DNA of 64,000 nt from assembly GCA_038030265.1 (NCBI GenBank), contig CM075939.1, positions 10,769,253-10,833,252 of the forward strand. Reading direction: 5' to 3'. The position numbers were made by a program, and so were the translations under genes. The notes beneath the pieces are model-generated. The model was not told the origin of the DNA. It ran no database searches and worked only from the letters and a program-made list of their open reading frames with translations. This stretch comes from Corythucha ciliata. Its lineage: Eukaryota > Arthropoda > Insecta > Hemiptera > Tingidae. Below, piece after piece: positions 20,008 through 32,640 of this stretch (its first letter is position 1; every line of letters starts with the position of its first letter).

Positions 20008-23000
20008 CTGTTCAATTTATTTTTTGTTAAATCACCGGGTTGTGACGTTTGATGGAATTGTACCTAGGGCATTGTTTATGTGGTTGATAAAGGGAGCGAG
20101 AACGGATTTAATGCATTGACCCTGATCGAGAAATAAGTTCTGACGACAGGAGGTGCAGTCCGTGTCGCTTGGACCGGAGCACTTGAAGCAGGACTCGTGA
20201 CAAGAGTAGCACAGACCGGAGGATTCATCCATGTAGCGGTCTGTTGAGCACGTTGTGCAGGAGTATGCACCACCACCTAAACGAAAACGAAATTTTGAGC
20301 ATAAATTAACCGATTTGCTTATCTAGTTCTTACCATTACAAGTTGAGCAGAAATGGTGGCAGTTAGCACACCCGCTTGACGTTGAGAACATGTTTCTCGG
20401 ACAATGAAGCCGACACTGCCCTCGAGCGAGTGTTCTACCCGGGAGACAGGTGACACACTCGTCCTTTCGACCCCCGTAACAGGAGCTACAACCGGGCCAA
20501 CAAGGTTTGCAGACTGAACCCGATTCGTACCATCTTCGGAGGGGCGCGGGTATTAAAACTCATTTTCCTTACCATTTAAACAAACGAGTTCTTATTTACC
20601 TGGAGCCGCAACTAGGAACGCAAGAAGAATTCTTTAAAAACATTCCGCGAGGACAGGACGTCGAACAGACTTTGTTAGGGCAGTGTCTCTGACGAACATC
20701 GTCTTGAGTTAACCTCAATCCCACGGGCAAACAGTCCGATGGGTGACCTCCCGAACAGGCTTGGCACGATGCGTGACAAGACTGACACCTGTGTAAGAGA
20801 AAGTTACTGAGGGGTACATTGAGATATTTATGGACAGATTTAAAACCTCTGGTGATGGCTGAGGAACGTTCCAACGGGGCATGACGCGAGGCACGTGTTA
20901 TTGTAGAGGACCAAATGAGACTCACACGATGAGCAAAGATTTTGACCGTCTTGACAACTTGCGCAGCTTTCGTGGCAGCTTAGACAGGTCTTCAAAACCT
21001 CGTCTGTGAATCACTCGAAAGACGTACTTCACCCTCTTTTTTCCTCAATTTCACATTTAAAACTCTTACCTTGGAAGTAAGAATGAGGGCATGACCGGAT
21101 ACAAAGTGCCAAGTCGGTAATGTAGTACAGATGAGGAGCGCATGACAGGCAACTGTGGTATCCCGGTCCCGTGCACGAGTCACAATCGGGGTGGCATGTC
21201 ATGCAGTGTCGTCCCGCTGGATAGTAGCCCTCTTTTGGGCAACTTGCGACGCAGGTTTTATTCAATTTCATGTTGGCGCATGCAACGCACTGATCATTCT
21301 CAAGACCGTAGCATCCTTGCGAGTCGCACTGCTCGTGGCAGTCATAAACGACGGGGCTGTCTTCGACAGTGTTGTCATCGTACGTTTTTTTGTCATCATT
21401 CTGAGTGGACCGTAAGAATTGAGTTAGTATTTCCTAATTCCAGGGCCACCACATTTTTTTTCCTACCACTGAGAGGTTTTTTATAAGTTTGTCATGTTTA
21501 TTACGATATTTTTGCAGTGAGGGAGGTCTTAAATTGACCGGTTTTGTGTCCGTTCCATATAGAAGAAGCTGCCATTTCGAGAAAATACCTGTAAAAATCA
21601 CGAAAAACTACATTTAAGGGCGGAAGGAACAACAATTTATTATTAAAGTGGCCGTTTCTTTTTTTCCTCTTCCCTCTTTTTTTTTATGTTACGTTTTGCT
21701 TCTTGATCAAACCCTCTTTTTCTCGTTAAAGCCAGCAACGCTGTAATTGACTCAAGTCTCCCTCTCTCAGCCCGCCAACAATAATTACATTCTAAGCCAA
21801 GTATTTCTTGGTTAAAGCTGATTAAGCACTAACAGGCAATTTAAGTCAGATTTTGAGGTTATAGTGCCACAAAGGCCTGTTTGTAGATAATCTACTTTGT
21901 CTGAAGTTTACTCCTTCTACCATCAGTCTTCACGGCAAAAAAATCTATGCTGAGCCTTTAATTCTAAGAAAAAAGAATTACCATCCGTTTCCGCTTTTTT
22001 AGGCCCTGCGTTAACAACGCTGAGACTCCACAGTCCTCTAGGGTCCTCCCCCCAGAAATGAACGGATAAAAACGGCCAATCGTCCAGAGTGGCTGAAACG
22101 TCATCGCGAGGCCGAACGTCGAGTAGGGTTGTTGGTGTACCGCTGGGTGACGTCAGAACGAGGCGAAGGTTCCCCCGTGGGAGAAACGAGAGCCACACTT
22201 TGGCTTGAACGTGTTCAAGGTAGTGGACTTCATTGTCCGTACCCTCGCAACCGCTGACGTTTGTTCCGACGGCCAGTTCGCTTCCGTAGGTTCTATTTAT
22301 GGGTCTGTAATGAGGGAAACTAGAGCGAGTGACTTCATATGTACCCCCCCCCCCTCCCATGTTCATCCTCATCTCAATCGATCAATTTATTAACTTACCG
22401 TTCAACTATCATAACAGCAGTTTTACATAAATGCTGCGAAGGCACTGGCGTCCATTGTTCAGCCAGAGTGACCATAGCGGCTCCATCCATGAGTCCGTAA
22501 CCAAATTTATGACTCACTGTAACCAAATACGTGAACAAATCCCTTAACATCGCCGTGGACTCACTCAACTCATCTTTAACCTTTTCGTTTAGCTCCATTG
22601 AGCACCCATCCCGACTCGCGGGCCAAAGGCCGTGGATTGGCAGAAAGCACGACAATGTGCTGTACATCACGCCACGTCAGATTTGGATTGGCTTCTAGGG
22701 CTAGGGCGCACATTCCAGCTGCTATGGGCGCCGAAGCGCTTGTTCCTGTAAAATAAAGAAGGACTTTATTAAGAAATTTAAGTGTATCAACGGGAAACAA
22801 TATAGCAAGGAAAATGTTTCATCTTTCAGTAAAAGATCTCGGAGGGTGAGGGGTGGAGGGAGGCTTTATTGCTATTCTTCCTCATACTCATTGTATTCTA
22901 GCCCCCAGGAGGGAAAATTTAATAAGTAAAATCCCCCTACCCGTGTTATTAAATCCCTGTAGGAAAGGTGTTAAAAGAAGAGCAATTCTTTTCACACCCA

Positions 23001-26000
23001 GACCAACGAGACCCTCTAACCCCCTGCCCATCTCACACTGTGTTTTCTCCATTGAAAAGGGATTAAGAGTCTTCTCTCTTCACTCCCACCCATTTAATTA
23101 AGCCCTGAGATAGCTTAAATTAGTGAATACACACGCGAGAGCTTAACAAGTGAGTTAAGTCCCTGTTCCCCTCTCCTTCTCTTCATCACAAACAACCATC
23201 CTTGTGTTGTGACGTTTGCACTCTATTTCCATAAACATAGCTCAGTTTTGAGTGTGAAAGGTGGTGGGGGTTGGTGCTGCCTGCGTGAGTGTGTGTAGAG
23301 GAGAAGAAAAGGGACGAAAACGTTACCAAAGCGTTAAGGACAGAGTGAGGGAAACAAATTAAATTCTCCGGTAGGCCTTTAAAGTAGTACAGAAGAGGAG
23401 GAGGACTTGCGGTGAAGGGTTGGTGTCCAATGGGATTGGGAATGGGAAGAGGGGCTTTTGTAGTGTGTACGCGAGTTGTTTACATGGTTTGAACATGTCC
23501 GAACGTTTAACATTAAAGTAATATGTAAAGTAATTTGACCACCACCATGCATTTGGTGTTCACCATGCACTTGTCTACTGCTCTCTGGAAGAGAGGCTGA
23601 CGAGTAACGTAAAATAAGAGACACAAACTGGGCATGATCTATTCTAGAAGAGAGGGCGAAAAGGTACACTCGCCCCCCCCCCATCCTAAGTATTCTCTGT
23701 AAATGTGAATCCGTGCACATGTGGGTTACTGATTTAAATATTTGGTTTTTAGTCCTGAAAGGCAAGTTTCTTCGCGGAATAATCAAATTTTCATGTTCCA
23801 TATACAATTCATGGGATTAGTGGTCAAATTGCGAGACACCATTGCAATTTTTGAGAGCAAAGCAGCCTAAACTCGTAGTTCCTTGCCTTAATTGGGTGGA
23901 ATGCTCATTAAAATTAAGAGTTTCACAATGTCCAGCGTGATATTGTATTGCCTAATTTCAGACCCCCCCCCCCCCAAGAAGGTGAAGCCCCGCTTGATTA
24001 GCTATCGTTAGGACAGCCAAAATCACTAAAATAATTTTTGAACGAGTCAAATCCGCATTTTTTTTTTAATTGAGGCAAACGTGCATGATTGGTTTTTGAA
24101 GAGCCAAATCATCGAAAATGTGTTCTTATCTTATTGTTAGCGAGCTTTGCAACCCGTGAAATTTGTTTTCTGTATAAACTCGTGAACTCACCCTCATGGA
24201 ACCAAACAGTCTGAAGTGAAATATCTAGTTCAAGAAGTCCAAACCCCAATTTTGTGAGAAAAACGCGAGACATTCTGTTGGGTTCGAGGGCATTCATTTG
24301 TAAAACGGAATAGCGAAATCGTTGATTCGTTACCGAAAATCGCAACGCCGCCGTTATTAACAGAGTTACACGTTACAGCCCAGCTCCGAAAGAAAAACAA
24401 CAGTTCTCTAAAATGTCAGACGATGGCGTAGGCACCATGTGCACTCACAAAATTTAAATTAATAATTAAGGAGGTTTCTTCTCTCTTGATCCCCATAACC
24501 TCTTTCTTGAAGCTCACATTTTGAGGTTAATGAACAGCTTCTACGAAAGAGGAGGGTTGAGAGGGCTTAAATAATTCGGTTTCTAAGAACGAAGTTTTCC
24601 CCATTTTCCTCCTCCCGTGTTTGTCTATTTTATCTGCTCTCAATAACTTGTAGAAAGCCAATTGCTACCAACCGGTATACGCTCGAAAATTCTGATTGAA
24701 ACGTCCCTGTGTCTGGGTCACGCTTCCAGATAAGTTCAGTGCCCCTATACACTCGACTCTCCTCTCTATTATTTATTTATTTTCATAGCGCTGCTGAAAT
24801 GGGAATCCCATTAATCTTTTGATGGGATTAGCTTGAACTATGTTGCCCAGCTTACTCCCCCCCCCCGCCATCCTATTTCATCACATATGCCATTTTCCAA
24901 ATTGCACACACCGGTTTCATCAAAGGCAGGAAGAAAAACTGTTTTCCTCCGCTTCTACCAGGGTGATATGAACGGAAAATGAAATTAGCGCCTTTTCTCG
25001 CTCGTACGACTTTTTTTCCCATCTCCCCCACTCCTCGGGAGAGAATTAGTTTATTAGGTGGAAGTTACAGCGTTCTTTATTAGGCGATTTCTCACTTTTC
25101 AAATCGGGAGTGTTCGCGATTGCAAGAAGCGTTTTACTCTCCTCCCGCCTATACCCTCCGATGTTTTCAACCCGTTGAAAACCTGAAAAGTTAAGGGTCT
25201 AGGGTAAGAGCCTGTAGGCTGTTTTTATCTACTTAATATACGACTACATTAATGTAATGTTTATTTTATACCGCATCCCTCTTTGTTTTCTTTTTACTCG
25301 GAGGCTGTTTCCCATCTGGGGACCTTAAAAATTATTGCTCTCATGCGAGTGCGCTAGGAAAAGGGAGACAAAAAAAATAGGAGAAGATTTTTACCAGTGT
25401 GTGCAGATGTGCATAGCTTATCGGGTCGCAGTAGGGGATCCATGTCAACTGTAACAACACTTTTATCTCTTCCGAGAGTGCCCGAGCTGTATGTGGTGGC
25501 TATGGTAGATGAGCATTCCTCTAAGTACCATGGTTTAAAGCTGTAAAAACATTTAAAAAATAAGCCGCAACCGTCGCTAGCGTTGAACAGTTTTTAGATT
25601 AATCGTGTCAGTCTCACCCTGCTTGAGTTGAGCTTGAAATGGACAGCGTGTACACGCTGTTGGTGTAGCCGTCACAGTTGCACGAGTCCGTGTGAGTGCC
25701 GCCGTTGCCACTTGCCCAAACGAATATCGAGCCCTTTCCACCTCGTCCCGTGACAATGCCGTTGAGAAAGGCTTTGGTTGCCAGTGGTCCCGGCCCGTCG
25801 ACTGTTTTGCCATCGTCCTCGGGTCCCCACGACGCTGAATAAATGTCGATATGATCCGGATTCAACGACAGTGCCTGTGCCTCGACGGCGTCACTCACTG
25901 TACCGTCTAACATGCGAACTCCTGTCGGTGATGAATACATATTTTCTTTTTGTTAAATGGTGATGGAGTAGAGAATTTTAGAATTGAAAAATTAGAAGCA

Positions 26001-27808
26001 GTTAGAGATTCTCGTCCTCTGTTCGTGACTCAAATTTAATATAACTCTCTCCCACTCAAAAGAGCGTTCCTTCTTCTTCTATTTCTCTTTTGCCTTCCCT
26101 TTTCCCCCAAGAGGAACATAATTTTAGAATACCTTAGAGGGGCATCTCTCAATGCCCGTCAGGAAAATTACAGCTATGGGATCTGCGACTCTTGGAGGGG
26201 TAAAAGTTAGGGATAGAGAGCGGGGAAAAGTCACGTCCTTATGCATTTTAAAGGTTTTGACAAATTTCTTTGGCGAAGAGTAATTTTTCTCCTTCTATCC
26301 CTCTTCACAGCATGCCCTTTTTTGTATAAAAATCCTCCATTCAAGAAAACAAATACAATTTCTTGGGAAATGCCACTTGACCTAAAGATCTCTTCTCCAT
26401 TTCCCTCATTTTTTCATTTATTTTATTCAAACATCAAATGATCAAAGCTCTAATTTGTTTGAAATCGACCTTTTTCAACGTAAGCCCCCACCCTGTCCTG
26501 TCAATAAAATGTGGTCTCTCGAATTTAACAGTATATGGCCACCATAGACTTCCTCTTTACGCCCACCCCCTCCCTCCTCTCTGAAATCTAAAAGGGTTTA
26601 TGGTACCTAATACGAATTATCTAAACATGAGAATCAGCTCTATTGGGACGACATGAAATGGGTTAGGGAATAGAGGGATGCTGGACCGCACACAAATGCC
26701 CGTGCCGCAATTTGCTTACCCCTCCCACTTCTACATCACCCTTATTACAAATGGCATGCACCATAGAGTCTCCCTTTTCATCCAAAGTTAACGCAAACTA
26801 GTTAAACTCACTTCCCACTCAAACCAGTGAACGTATTCCACGTGTCCCCCATAATATATTTTGATCGGTTCCTTCCCCTCCCCCCCACGCGCTGCGACAC
26901 GGTCATTTTGATCTTTGATTAGAGGACACAATCGCGACTGTTTTCATTTTAGAATTCGGTGGTTTAATATTATTGATGTTCTCCCACACAAGTGGGGAAT
27001 TATCGTGAACATCCCCCTTTTGTTGGCCAGGAGTTACAGGTCAGTATTACAAACTGAAAATGATAATTAAGGGCAACATTTTTTTATTTATTTTTGCCAT
27101 CCAGCACTTGGGTTCGAAAAAACAAAAACTTAGTGCCCGGCATTCACTGATTTTGGCCACTCGTCTCAGTCCGTCGGTTACGGTAGACGACTTGGATCAA
27201 CACCCCAAGTCCCTCCTCAAGTCTCTCTATGGTTTCACGTGAAATCAAATAACACACCAGGCGAAGTTTTAACTCCTTATTTCCGCACATCGACATGTTG
27301 AAGGAGGGTCTTGCCAGAGCGATGGACCCACAGTTCTGGCCTGCGTTGGCTTTAACACTGATACACCACAATATGGCCGTAATGTTAGCTCTGCTATACC
27401 TACCGAAATCGGCACTTCGGTAGAAATGAAACATGGTTCCAGTGAGGCCCCGCGTATTAGGGTCGTGTTGGTGTTTAGAAAACTGTTGGAGAGTATAATA
27501 CAGCATTTTAACCGGTTTTGAACAGGTCGGTTATCCTGTTCTGTTTGGTTGGCTTTAACCGGTGGCCATCTAGCCGGTTTTTCTCAAAATAATAATAATA
27601 ATAAATAAATAAATAAATAAAATAATAATAATTCCTCAAACCACCAACCTCCGATACTCGCGTTATAGGCCACTCCAACGCCGCAGAACGAATTGAACGC
27701 CGCCGCTGCCACCTCGCCCGCGCATCGCGTTCCATGCTTATTGTCGCCGTTGTCTCTGGGCGTTGGATCCCGGTCGTTTTCATTTATGTCCGCGCTCGCC
27801 TCCGGATC
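19692..27808 (-). CDS. Fur2: Furin-type proprotein convertase (Fur2/PCSK5-like), 14 exons, 5' partial
   Basis: Exons in transcript order: 27808-27649, 25921-25618, 25540-25395, 22745-22581, 22516-22399, 22304-21982, 21588-21467, 21400-21070, 21003-20847, 20788-20600, 20533-20334, 20276-20064, 20007-19778, 19706-19692 (stop TAG). All have GT-AG borders and compatible phases, giving about 890 residues. Order: S8 peptidase (residues 1 to ~298), P domain (~300-420), cysteine-rich furin repeats (~446-800), one membrane helix (~863-885), four-residue tail. Family members cut precursors after paired basic residues in the secretory pathway, with Ca2+. His (KHGTRC), oxyanion Asn (WASGNGG) and Ser (GTSASAP) are present. 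The catalytic Asp, propeptide and signal peptide should lie upstream and were not found. Choice of Fur2 over Fur1 is by overall resemblance and the long Cys-rich region. Confidence 0.93.
20064..21400 (-). CDS. Fur2: Convertase exons 8-12 of those seen: cysteine-rich furin-like repeats
   Basis: Exons 21400-21070, 21003-20847, 20788-20600, 20533-20334 and 20276-20064. Repeated modules of the form C-x2-C-x3-C-x2-C...C-x2-C are seen: [55 protein letters not shown] and [11 protein letters not shown], after a more divergent first one ([11 protein letters not shown]). Such repeats in PCSK5/PCSK6 and insect Fur2 bind cell-surface or matrix partners. The acceptor for exon 20533 is not the nearest AG; CTCCGAAG is needed to keep the frame, because the closer TTCAG (20522 side) would break it. 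An acidic stretch, [14 protein letters not shown], links the P domain to the first repeat. Confidence 0.9.
21467..22304 (-). CDS. Fur2: Convertase exons 6-7 of those seen: P (homoB) domain
   Basis: Exons 22304-21982 and 21588-21467. Signatures are [48 protein letters not shown] and, after the splice, [10 protein letters not shown] (furin: FTLVLYGT), the end of the beta-barrel that stabilises the catalytic domain. Reading through the donor at 21981 would add an alternative 18-residue end before a stop, but the spliced frame restores the conserved last P-domain strand, so splicing is clearly right. The donor after 21467 (GTAGGA) is slightly atypical. Confidence 0.92.
22399..27808 (-). CDS. Fur2: Convertase exons 1-5 of those seen: subtilase (S8) catalytic domain, partial
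   Basis: Exons 27808-27649, 25921-25618, 25540-25395, 22745-22581 and 22516-22399. The first visible exon opens with [15 protein letters not shown] (furin: YDP.AS.DVND..DP), just after the family's catalytic Asp block, so only that Asp and what precedes it are missing. Catalytic His is about residue 25, oxyanion Asn about 126 in [11 protein letters not shown], and Ser about 206 in [24 protein letters not shown] and CNCDGYTNS are the substrate/Ca2+-region signatures of convertases. Introns are large (1.7 and 2.65 kb) compared with those of USP39. The first intron holds an (AATA)-type microsatellite at 27588-27631 and an AACCGG-rich tract at 27510-27580. Confidence 0.93.
27588..27631. repeat. 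AT-rich microsatellite (AATA/ATA type)
   Basis: Runs of AATAAT and AATAAATAAATA just inside the donor side of the convertase intron. Confidence 0.85.
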
Positions 27809-27999
27809 CTGAAACACGCGATAGAAAAAAAAAAAGAAAAAAAAAAAAGAATGATCTCTTCGTATTCAGAATTGGTGCGAGAACGGGAACCGACGAAGTT
27901 TCAACTTCAAACCCTTCCCCCCTCCCTGGTACGTGGGAAAGCATAAACAAACAAATTTTCCCTCCTGAAGTTCGGAAAATGGTTAAAAAGATAGTCAGA

Positions 28000-30180
28000 T
28001 GAAGTGTGGGGAAGGGTTACTGGAGAGTTTATCACTCCCCTTTCCACCTACATCCCCTTCTGCCCTCCATGAATAGTGCAAAGGACTTTCCCAGGATCTC
28101 GGTATGGAGGATGAGAGAGAGGTTACTACCTACTACGTGCCGTGCATTTCATTATCGTGCAGACCTTTCTAATTGATCGGTTGATGTAGATTAGATAATT
28201 TAACTCTATGAATGTGAGCACTGTGAAAGCGACTTTGATGGTTTGGTGGTTGCTGGGGGGAGGAGGGGAGGCTTAGTGTTTATGCGACTCGGTCATCGGC
28301 GTAGGGACGGTGTAGCAGTTGGCATATTTATCGTTATTACCGGACTGTCAACTCTGTGTCGGGTCGGGGAGGTTGGAGTGCACTCGATTTGACTAATTAA
28401 GGACAAGAGATGATCATAAAGGATGTTCGAAATTCTTTAGAGAGGCGATAAATTGCGTTCAATGCCTTTTAGCGTTATTTTTTCCTTGCCCTCTTTTTAT
28501 AAACTTTTCGTTTTTTTCCATTTTATTTATTTGAAAATAAATTTCAACAAATCAAAAGTCGAGAGGAAAGCATGAAAAATTAAATCACCGTGGAAAGGTC
28601 ATTAATATTTTAAATGAATAAGAGAGGTCTTCTTTTAACTTTTTTTCTACTAAATTTAATTGTTCTGCACAAAATACCTTCGGGCTGTTCATAAGAGCTT
28701 TTTTCTGTCCCACTAATTTTTCCCACGAAACCCATTTACTGCTGAGGAAAGCTCTCCGCCCCTTCTAGAGAACCTCATTATGGGAAAACTGGAAACTAAT
28801 TATAATTAGGTCTCGACAAAGGATTCAAAGAATTGCCTGTTTCGCGTAAGAGACCCTCCCCCCCTGCCACTTATTCATTCGAAATCAAGAGTTTGACGCA
28901 AAATGATGTAAATATCCCCCCACCTGCACGAAACCATTTCATTCGCCGTTTCATGAGGTATATAATTCGTCAAGGCGCTCAAATCATGTGAATTGTGAAT
29001 AAGGGTAGCGTTTGATGGTTGTGGAATCAGTCGGGCGGGATTACTTTCTTCTGAGTTGACATGTTTAAACGATTTGTGCTGGCAATATCTTGAGCTGTTT
29101 CAATCTAATTTATCACATTTACTTCCCTTCTACAACCACTCCCTCCTACCAAAAGTTGAAATCTTCTCAAAAACTTTACTCCTCTTTCGAAAATTAAACA
29201 AGAAACGCTAAAGTTAAAAATGATCGGATGGGGAGGGGGGGGGACTCAGCAAGCAAGAGTAGAGGCAACATAAATGAGAAAGTTCGCTTCAAAATTAAGT
29301 TGTTGCGGCGCCTTAAACTAAACTAGCTCTCCCTTTAGCTTTTACAGGGGGTAAAAAGCAAAAGGAGGGAGTGTATTTTGTTGGAACAATATTAGCGCCG
29401 AGTTGCATAAATGTAAACAGTAATTGTTTTCACGTTAAGGGAGGAGTATGTAAAATGAAAGTTGAGCCACTTTCGGTTTGAATGGGGCCCGACGTGGTCC
29501 ATGGTTTGATGTGTTGTTGTTGATGGTGAGGGGAGGGGTGATCTAAAATAATAGATTAAAGAGGTTGATTGTTGAGTTGAAGCGTGATGTTATAGTGGGA
29601 TTTATTGAATATCGATTCGAACAATAAAAATGTTCTTTTTCATGGAAAAAGGAAAACATTAGAACTCTTGACCACGCGATCAACTAAAACAGGAAGAAAA
29701 AAAACCCTGAGGGTTGTTAGCCCTTCCTTTCCATCCTACGCTTCTTTCTTCTTTCTTTTCTTTAATTCGATTCCCTTCACTGTAAGTCAACAAAAGACAA
29801 ACTGGCCCTTCCCAACTTGTTTGATTTTTATATTAAAGCCTCCCTTATTCTTCGGAGCACGGACTGTTCCCCCTCCACCAACAGTATTGCAATAGCCCCC
29901 ATCAAACATTTACTTTTATTTAAAAAAAATAAAAATAGCGGTTATATCGACAGCCACTATGGTCGTGGATATTTATTTTGAAATCGGGTGAAATATTTTT
30001 TTCAGGGCGAGAAATACATATATTGAATAGTCCACGTGGAACGTGCCCCCATCATGAGCCACGTGCATTACATTTCATTAAATTACTAGACGCTGGGAGG
30101 GAGGAGTCCATTGCACCGTAGTAGGTGAAGGAAGGAAGGGTTTTATCCCTTCGGATAGAAGTAACTATCTGCTTGGGACC
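28000..30180. other. Non-coding stretch, probably intron or upstream region of the convertase
   Basis: AT-rich, with blocks of purine-only or pyrimidine-only sequence (GGGGAGGGG, CCTCCC). I looked for the missing catalytic-Asp exon (an Asp-Asp-Gly codon block on the minus strand) and saw none. No other gene is visible. Confidence 0.5.
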
Positions 30181-30186
30181 AAAGTT

Positions 30187-30362
30187 GTGAGTGATGCGAA
30201 AAACAAGAACAGTCACAGTGACAGTCTTGGTCTTGCATAGCGAGTCTTGCGTCTTGGTCTTGCATTCACAATCCAGTCTTGGTCTTAGTCTTGGTGTCGC
30301 AGGCTCAGTCTTGTTCTTGGTCTTGGTCTTGCGCAAGAGCCTCGCAAGACTCTTGCACGCTA
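30187..30362. repeat. TCTTGG-hexamer element, copy 1
   Basis: Starts AGTGATGCGAAAAACAAGAA, followed by imperfect (GTCTTG) units, TTGCATTCACAATCCAGTCT, and an end GCAAGAGCCTCGCAAGACTC. The order matches the element at 32440-32640. Confidence 0.65.
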
Positions 30363-30879
30363 GAAGGGGTGGAGGTGACGGTCACTACTATGAACTTACT
30401 TGTTCTTTCTCGGAAGTTAAAAATGGGGGAAATAAATCAGTAACTTTTATAGTGCGAGGGATTTAGCCGCTGTCAACAATGACTAGCGCGCATCCAGAGG
30501 TCATATTGACCCACCCCCCTCAAATCATAAGAAAAATAGAAGCAAGAAAAATTAATGTACCTACCACCCCATTCCTAACCAGGGGTGAATACAAAGGATT
30601 GACCGGCCACGCGGGCCGGGTCACTAAGAATATATCTGCCCCTTCTTTTTACATTATTTCATGGTAATACATAATATATATACTATAACTTAAGTGATGT
30701 AGACATAGTTGCCAAAACCCTTAATTTCACCCCGTAGATGATTATCGTTGTCCAACCGGTTCAGCCAAGGAACTTGAAAAATTGATGCGTGCTAAAAAAT
30801 AGCCAATACCTACTAAAAATAGCTATTCCAAACGTAAAGACGGATAAACAGACTATAATACGCCCCAAAAAAAAAAAGA

Positions 30880-31915
30880 AATTCTAATTCTGACGATTCG
30901 CGCTGTGAAAATGGCTTAACTGACAATTTTCTGGCGATTTTCACTGTATAAATGGGCGGTCTGACTCGTATTAGGAAATGGCTAAACTGATACTACGCGC
31001 CCTGAACATGGCCAAACTAACTGCGCGCCTTAAAAAACGCGAAAAATGATGATTCGCGCAGTGAAAATGTCGAAGCATATAATGTCCTGGCCTGATAATA
31101 GTAAAATCGACCACTCTCGCGCCGAAAACCTGAACATTCCCTCAACATGGTTCAATACTGACTACTTGCGCTTCACCTCAACGAACTATTCATGCCTAAA
31201 AACCGGCTAAAATGACCATTTGCGCCCAAAAATGGCAAAATTGAAGATATGCAGCTTTGAAACGCGACCTTCAAAATGACCAAACTGACCATTTGCGCGC
31301 TAAATATTGCCAAATAGTTCCGGCTCCGAATAATTTGCATCTATGCGCACCAAAAATGGCTAAACTAACGATTGGAGCCTTGACAATGCCCATAAATGAT
31401 TCTTGACGTAAAAATGGCCAAATCTACGATTCGTGCACCCAAAACCGGCCAAAAACATGAAATAAAATATCCGTACAGGCTCTGTATTCATAATTGTCTA
31501 CAAAGACAACTCAGGCCATGAAAATAAATGACAAAACCAACCGTTCGTAATACGAAAATGACCAAACTGGCCAATCCTTCTCTTTCTGCAAAGACCTAAC
31601 TTGGCACCTCCGGCTCAAAAATGACCAATCTGACCACCATCGCGGACTCTAGAATGTCAATTTGAAGATTCATGCTGTTAAAAAAATCGCATCGACTACT
31701 CCACGCCCTAAAAAGGGCCATCCCGACAATTTTCGTCCTAAAACTGGCAACCCGCCGCGAAAGTGGTTTGGTTTGAAGGATTTTTCGCTCAAAAAAAAAA
31801 AAAAAAAAATGCCTTGTTGGACTATCCAAATCTAAAAAAATGGTAAAACCGAATGACAAAATATTTGAAATTCGATCTCCAAAAGTGACCAAACTGGGTA
31901 GATGCGCCCTAAAAA
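30880..31915. repeat. Degenerate ~30-bp tandem repeat, subfamily A (second array)
   Basis: Same unit as 1500-2530: recurring AAAATGGCCAAACTGACCA and ATTCGCGCCCT phrases with heavy divergence, period about 30 bp. Interrupted by an A18 run at about 31791-31808. It ends against a half copy of the 16704-17080 MITE. Confidence 0.75.
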
Positions 31916-32040
31916 GAGATTGAAACGAAGACCTTAAAACCAAGGATTGGAGCATAAATAAGATGAAAAAGTGTAATCCGTTTAGTTGACTAGTAGACCA
32001 GGGTTGATTGACGGAGGTGGACGGGATTCGCGAGGAATGA
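31912..32040. mobile_element. Half copy of the 16704-17080 foldback MITE
   Basis: Shares ACCTTAAAA-CCA-GGATTGG, GCA.AAATAAG, AGGGTTGATTG-GGAGG and CGAGGAATGA, in order, with the right arm of that element. Diverged; the left arm is missing. Confidence 0.6.
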
Positions 32041-32439
32041 CCTGAGCAGCTCTCCTGCCCATTATTGAAGGCACTAACTTGTCTTGAATTCTTGAGCCGA
32101 TTTTAGAAGCGCTAGGAAAATCACAAATTTACAACAAATTTATTTAAATTTACTTCTCGATGATGAAATAGCGGGTGGTTCTTCTTCGGTGGCACTAATT
32201 TTACCTTCACGCTTCACCGAAAACTTGAACGCAACGCGGAGAGAACGACTTAGCTAAGAACTCAGTACGGAAAAAGAGGAAACCAGAAAAAATAAGATGA
32301 TGAAGAGTGGCGGAGAAGGATACGACCTTTTTTTTGTCTGTGAGTGCGCTTTTTGCCGAATAAGCGTCTTCAGAGCCCTCTCGCTTTTCCCGTCAAACAG
32401 GCTAGCTTTTCTTAAAAATCATTCCTATCTTTCTTTTTG

Positions 32440-32640
32440 CAAGAATTGCAAGAGTCTTGCACAAGACTCTAGTTCTTGCGCAAGACAAATTCCCGAAGTC
32501 TTGCAGGAAGTCTTGTTCTTGCAGGGTAACTCTTGGTCTTGCATCCACAATCAAGTCTTGTTCTTGGTCTTGTTCTTGTTCTTGCTGCAAGAGCCTTGCG
32601 AGACTGCAAGAACCAAGATCATTCTTGCCCATCACTAACC
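32440..32640. repeat. TCTTGG-hexamer element, copy 2
   Basis: Contains GTCTTGCATCCACAATCAAG, repeated TCTTG(G/T) units and GCAAGAGCCTTGCGAGACTG. Read on the minus strand it starts TAGTGATGGGCAAGAATGAT. Related to 30187-30362. Confidence 0.65.

Noticed and set aside
21923..22372. A continuous 149-codon minus-strand frame extending past the P-domain exon
   Set aside because: It reads through a splice donor at 21981. Splicing to 21588 restores the conserved last P-domain strand ending in LLLYGTD, so the read-through is not the main product.
27144..27506. A 120-codon minus-strand frame within the convertase intron
   Set aside because: Not in the convertase homology; joining it would break the GGVRMLDG junction, which is perfect between 27649 and 25921. 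No domain is recognised.
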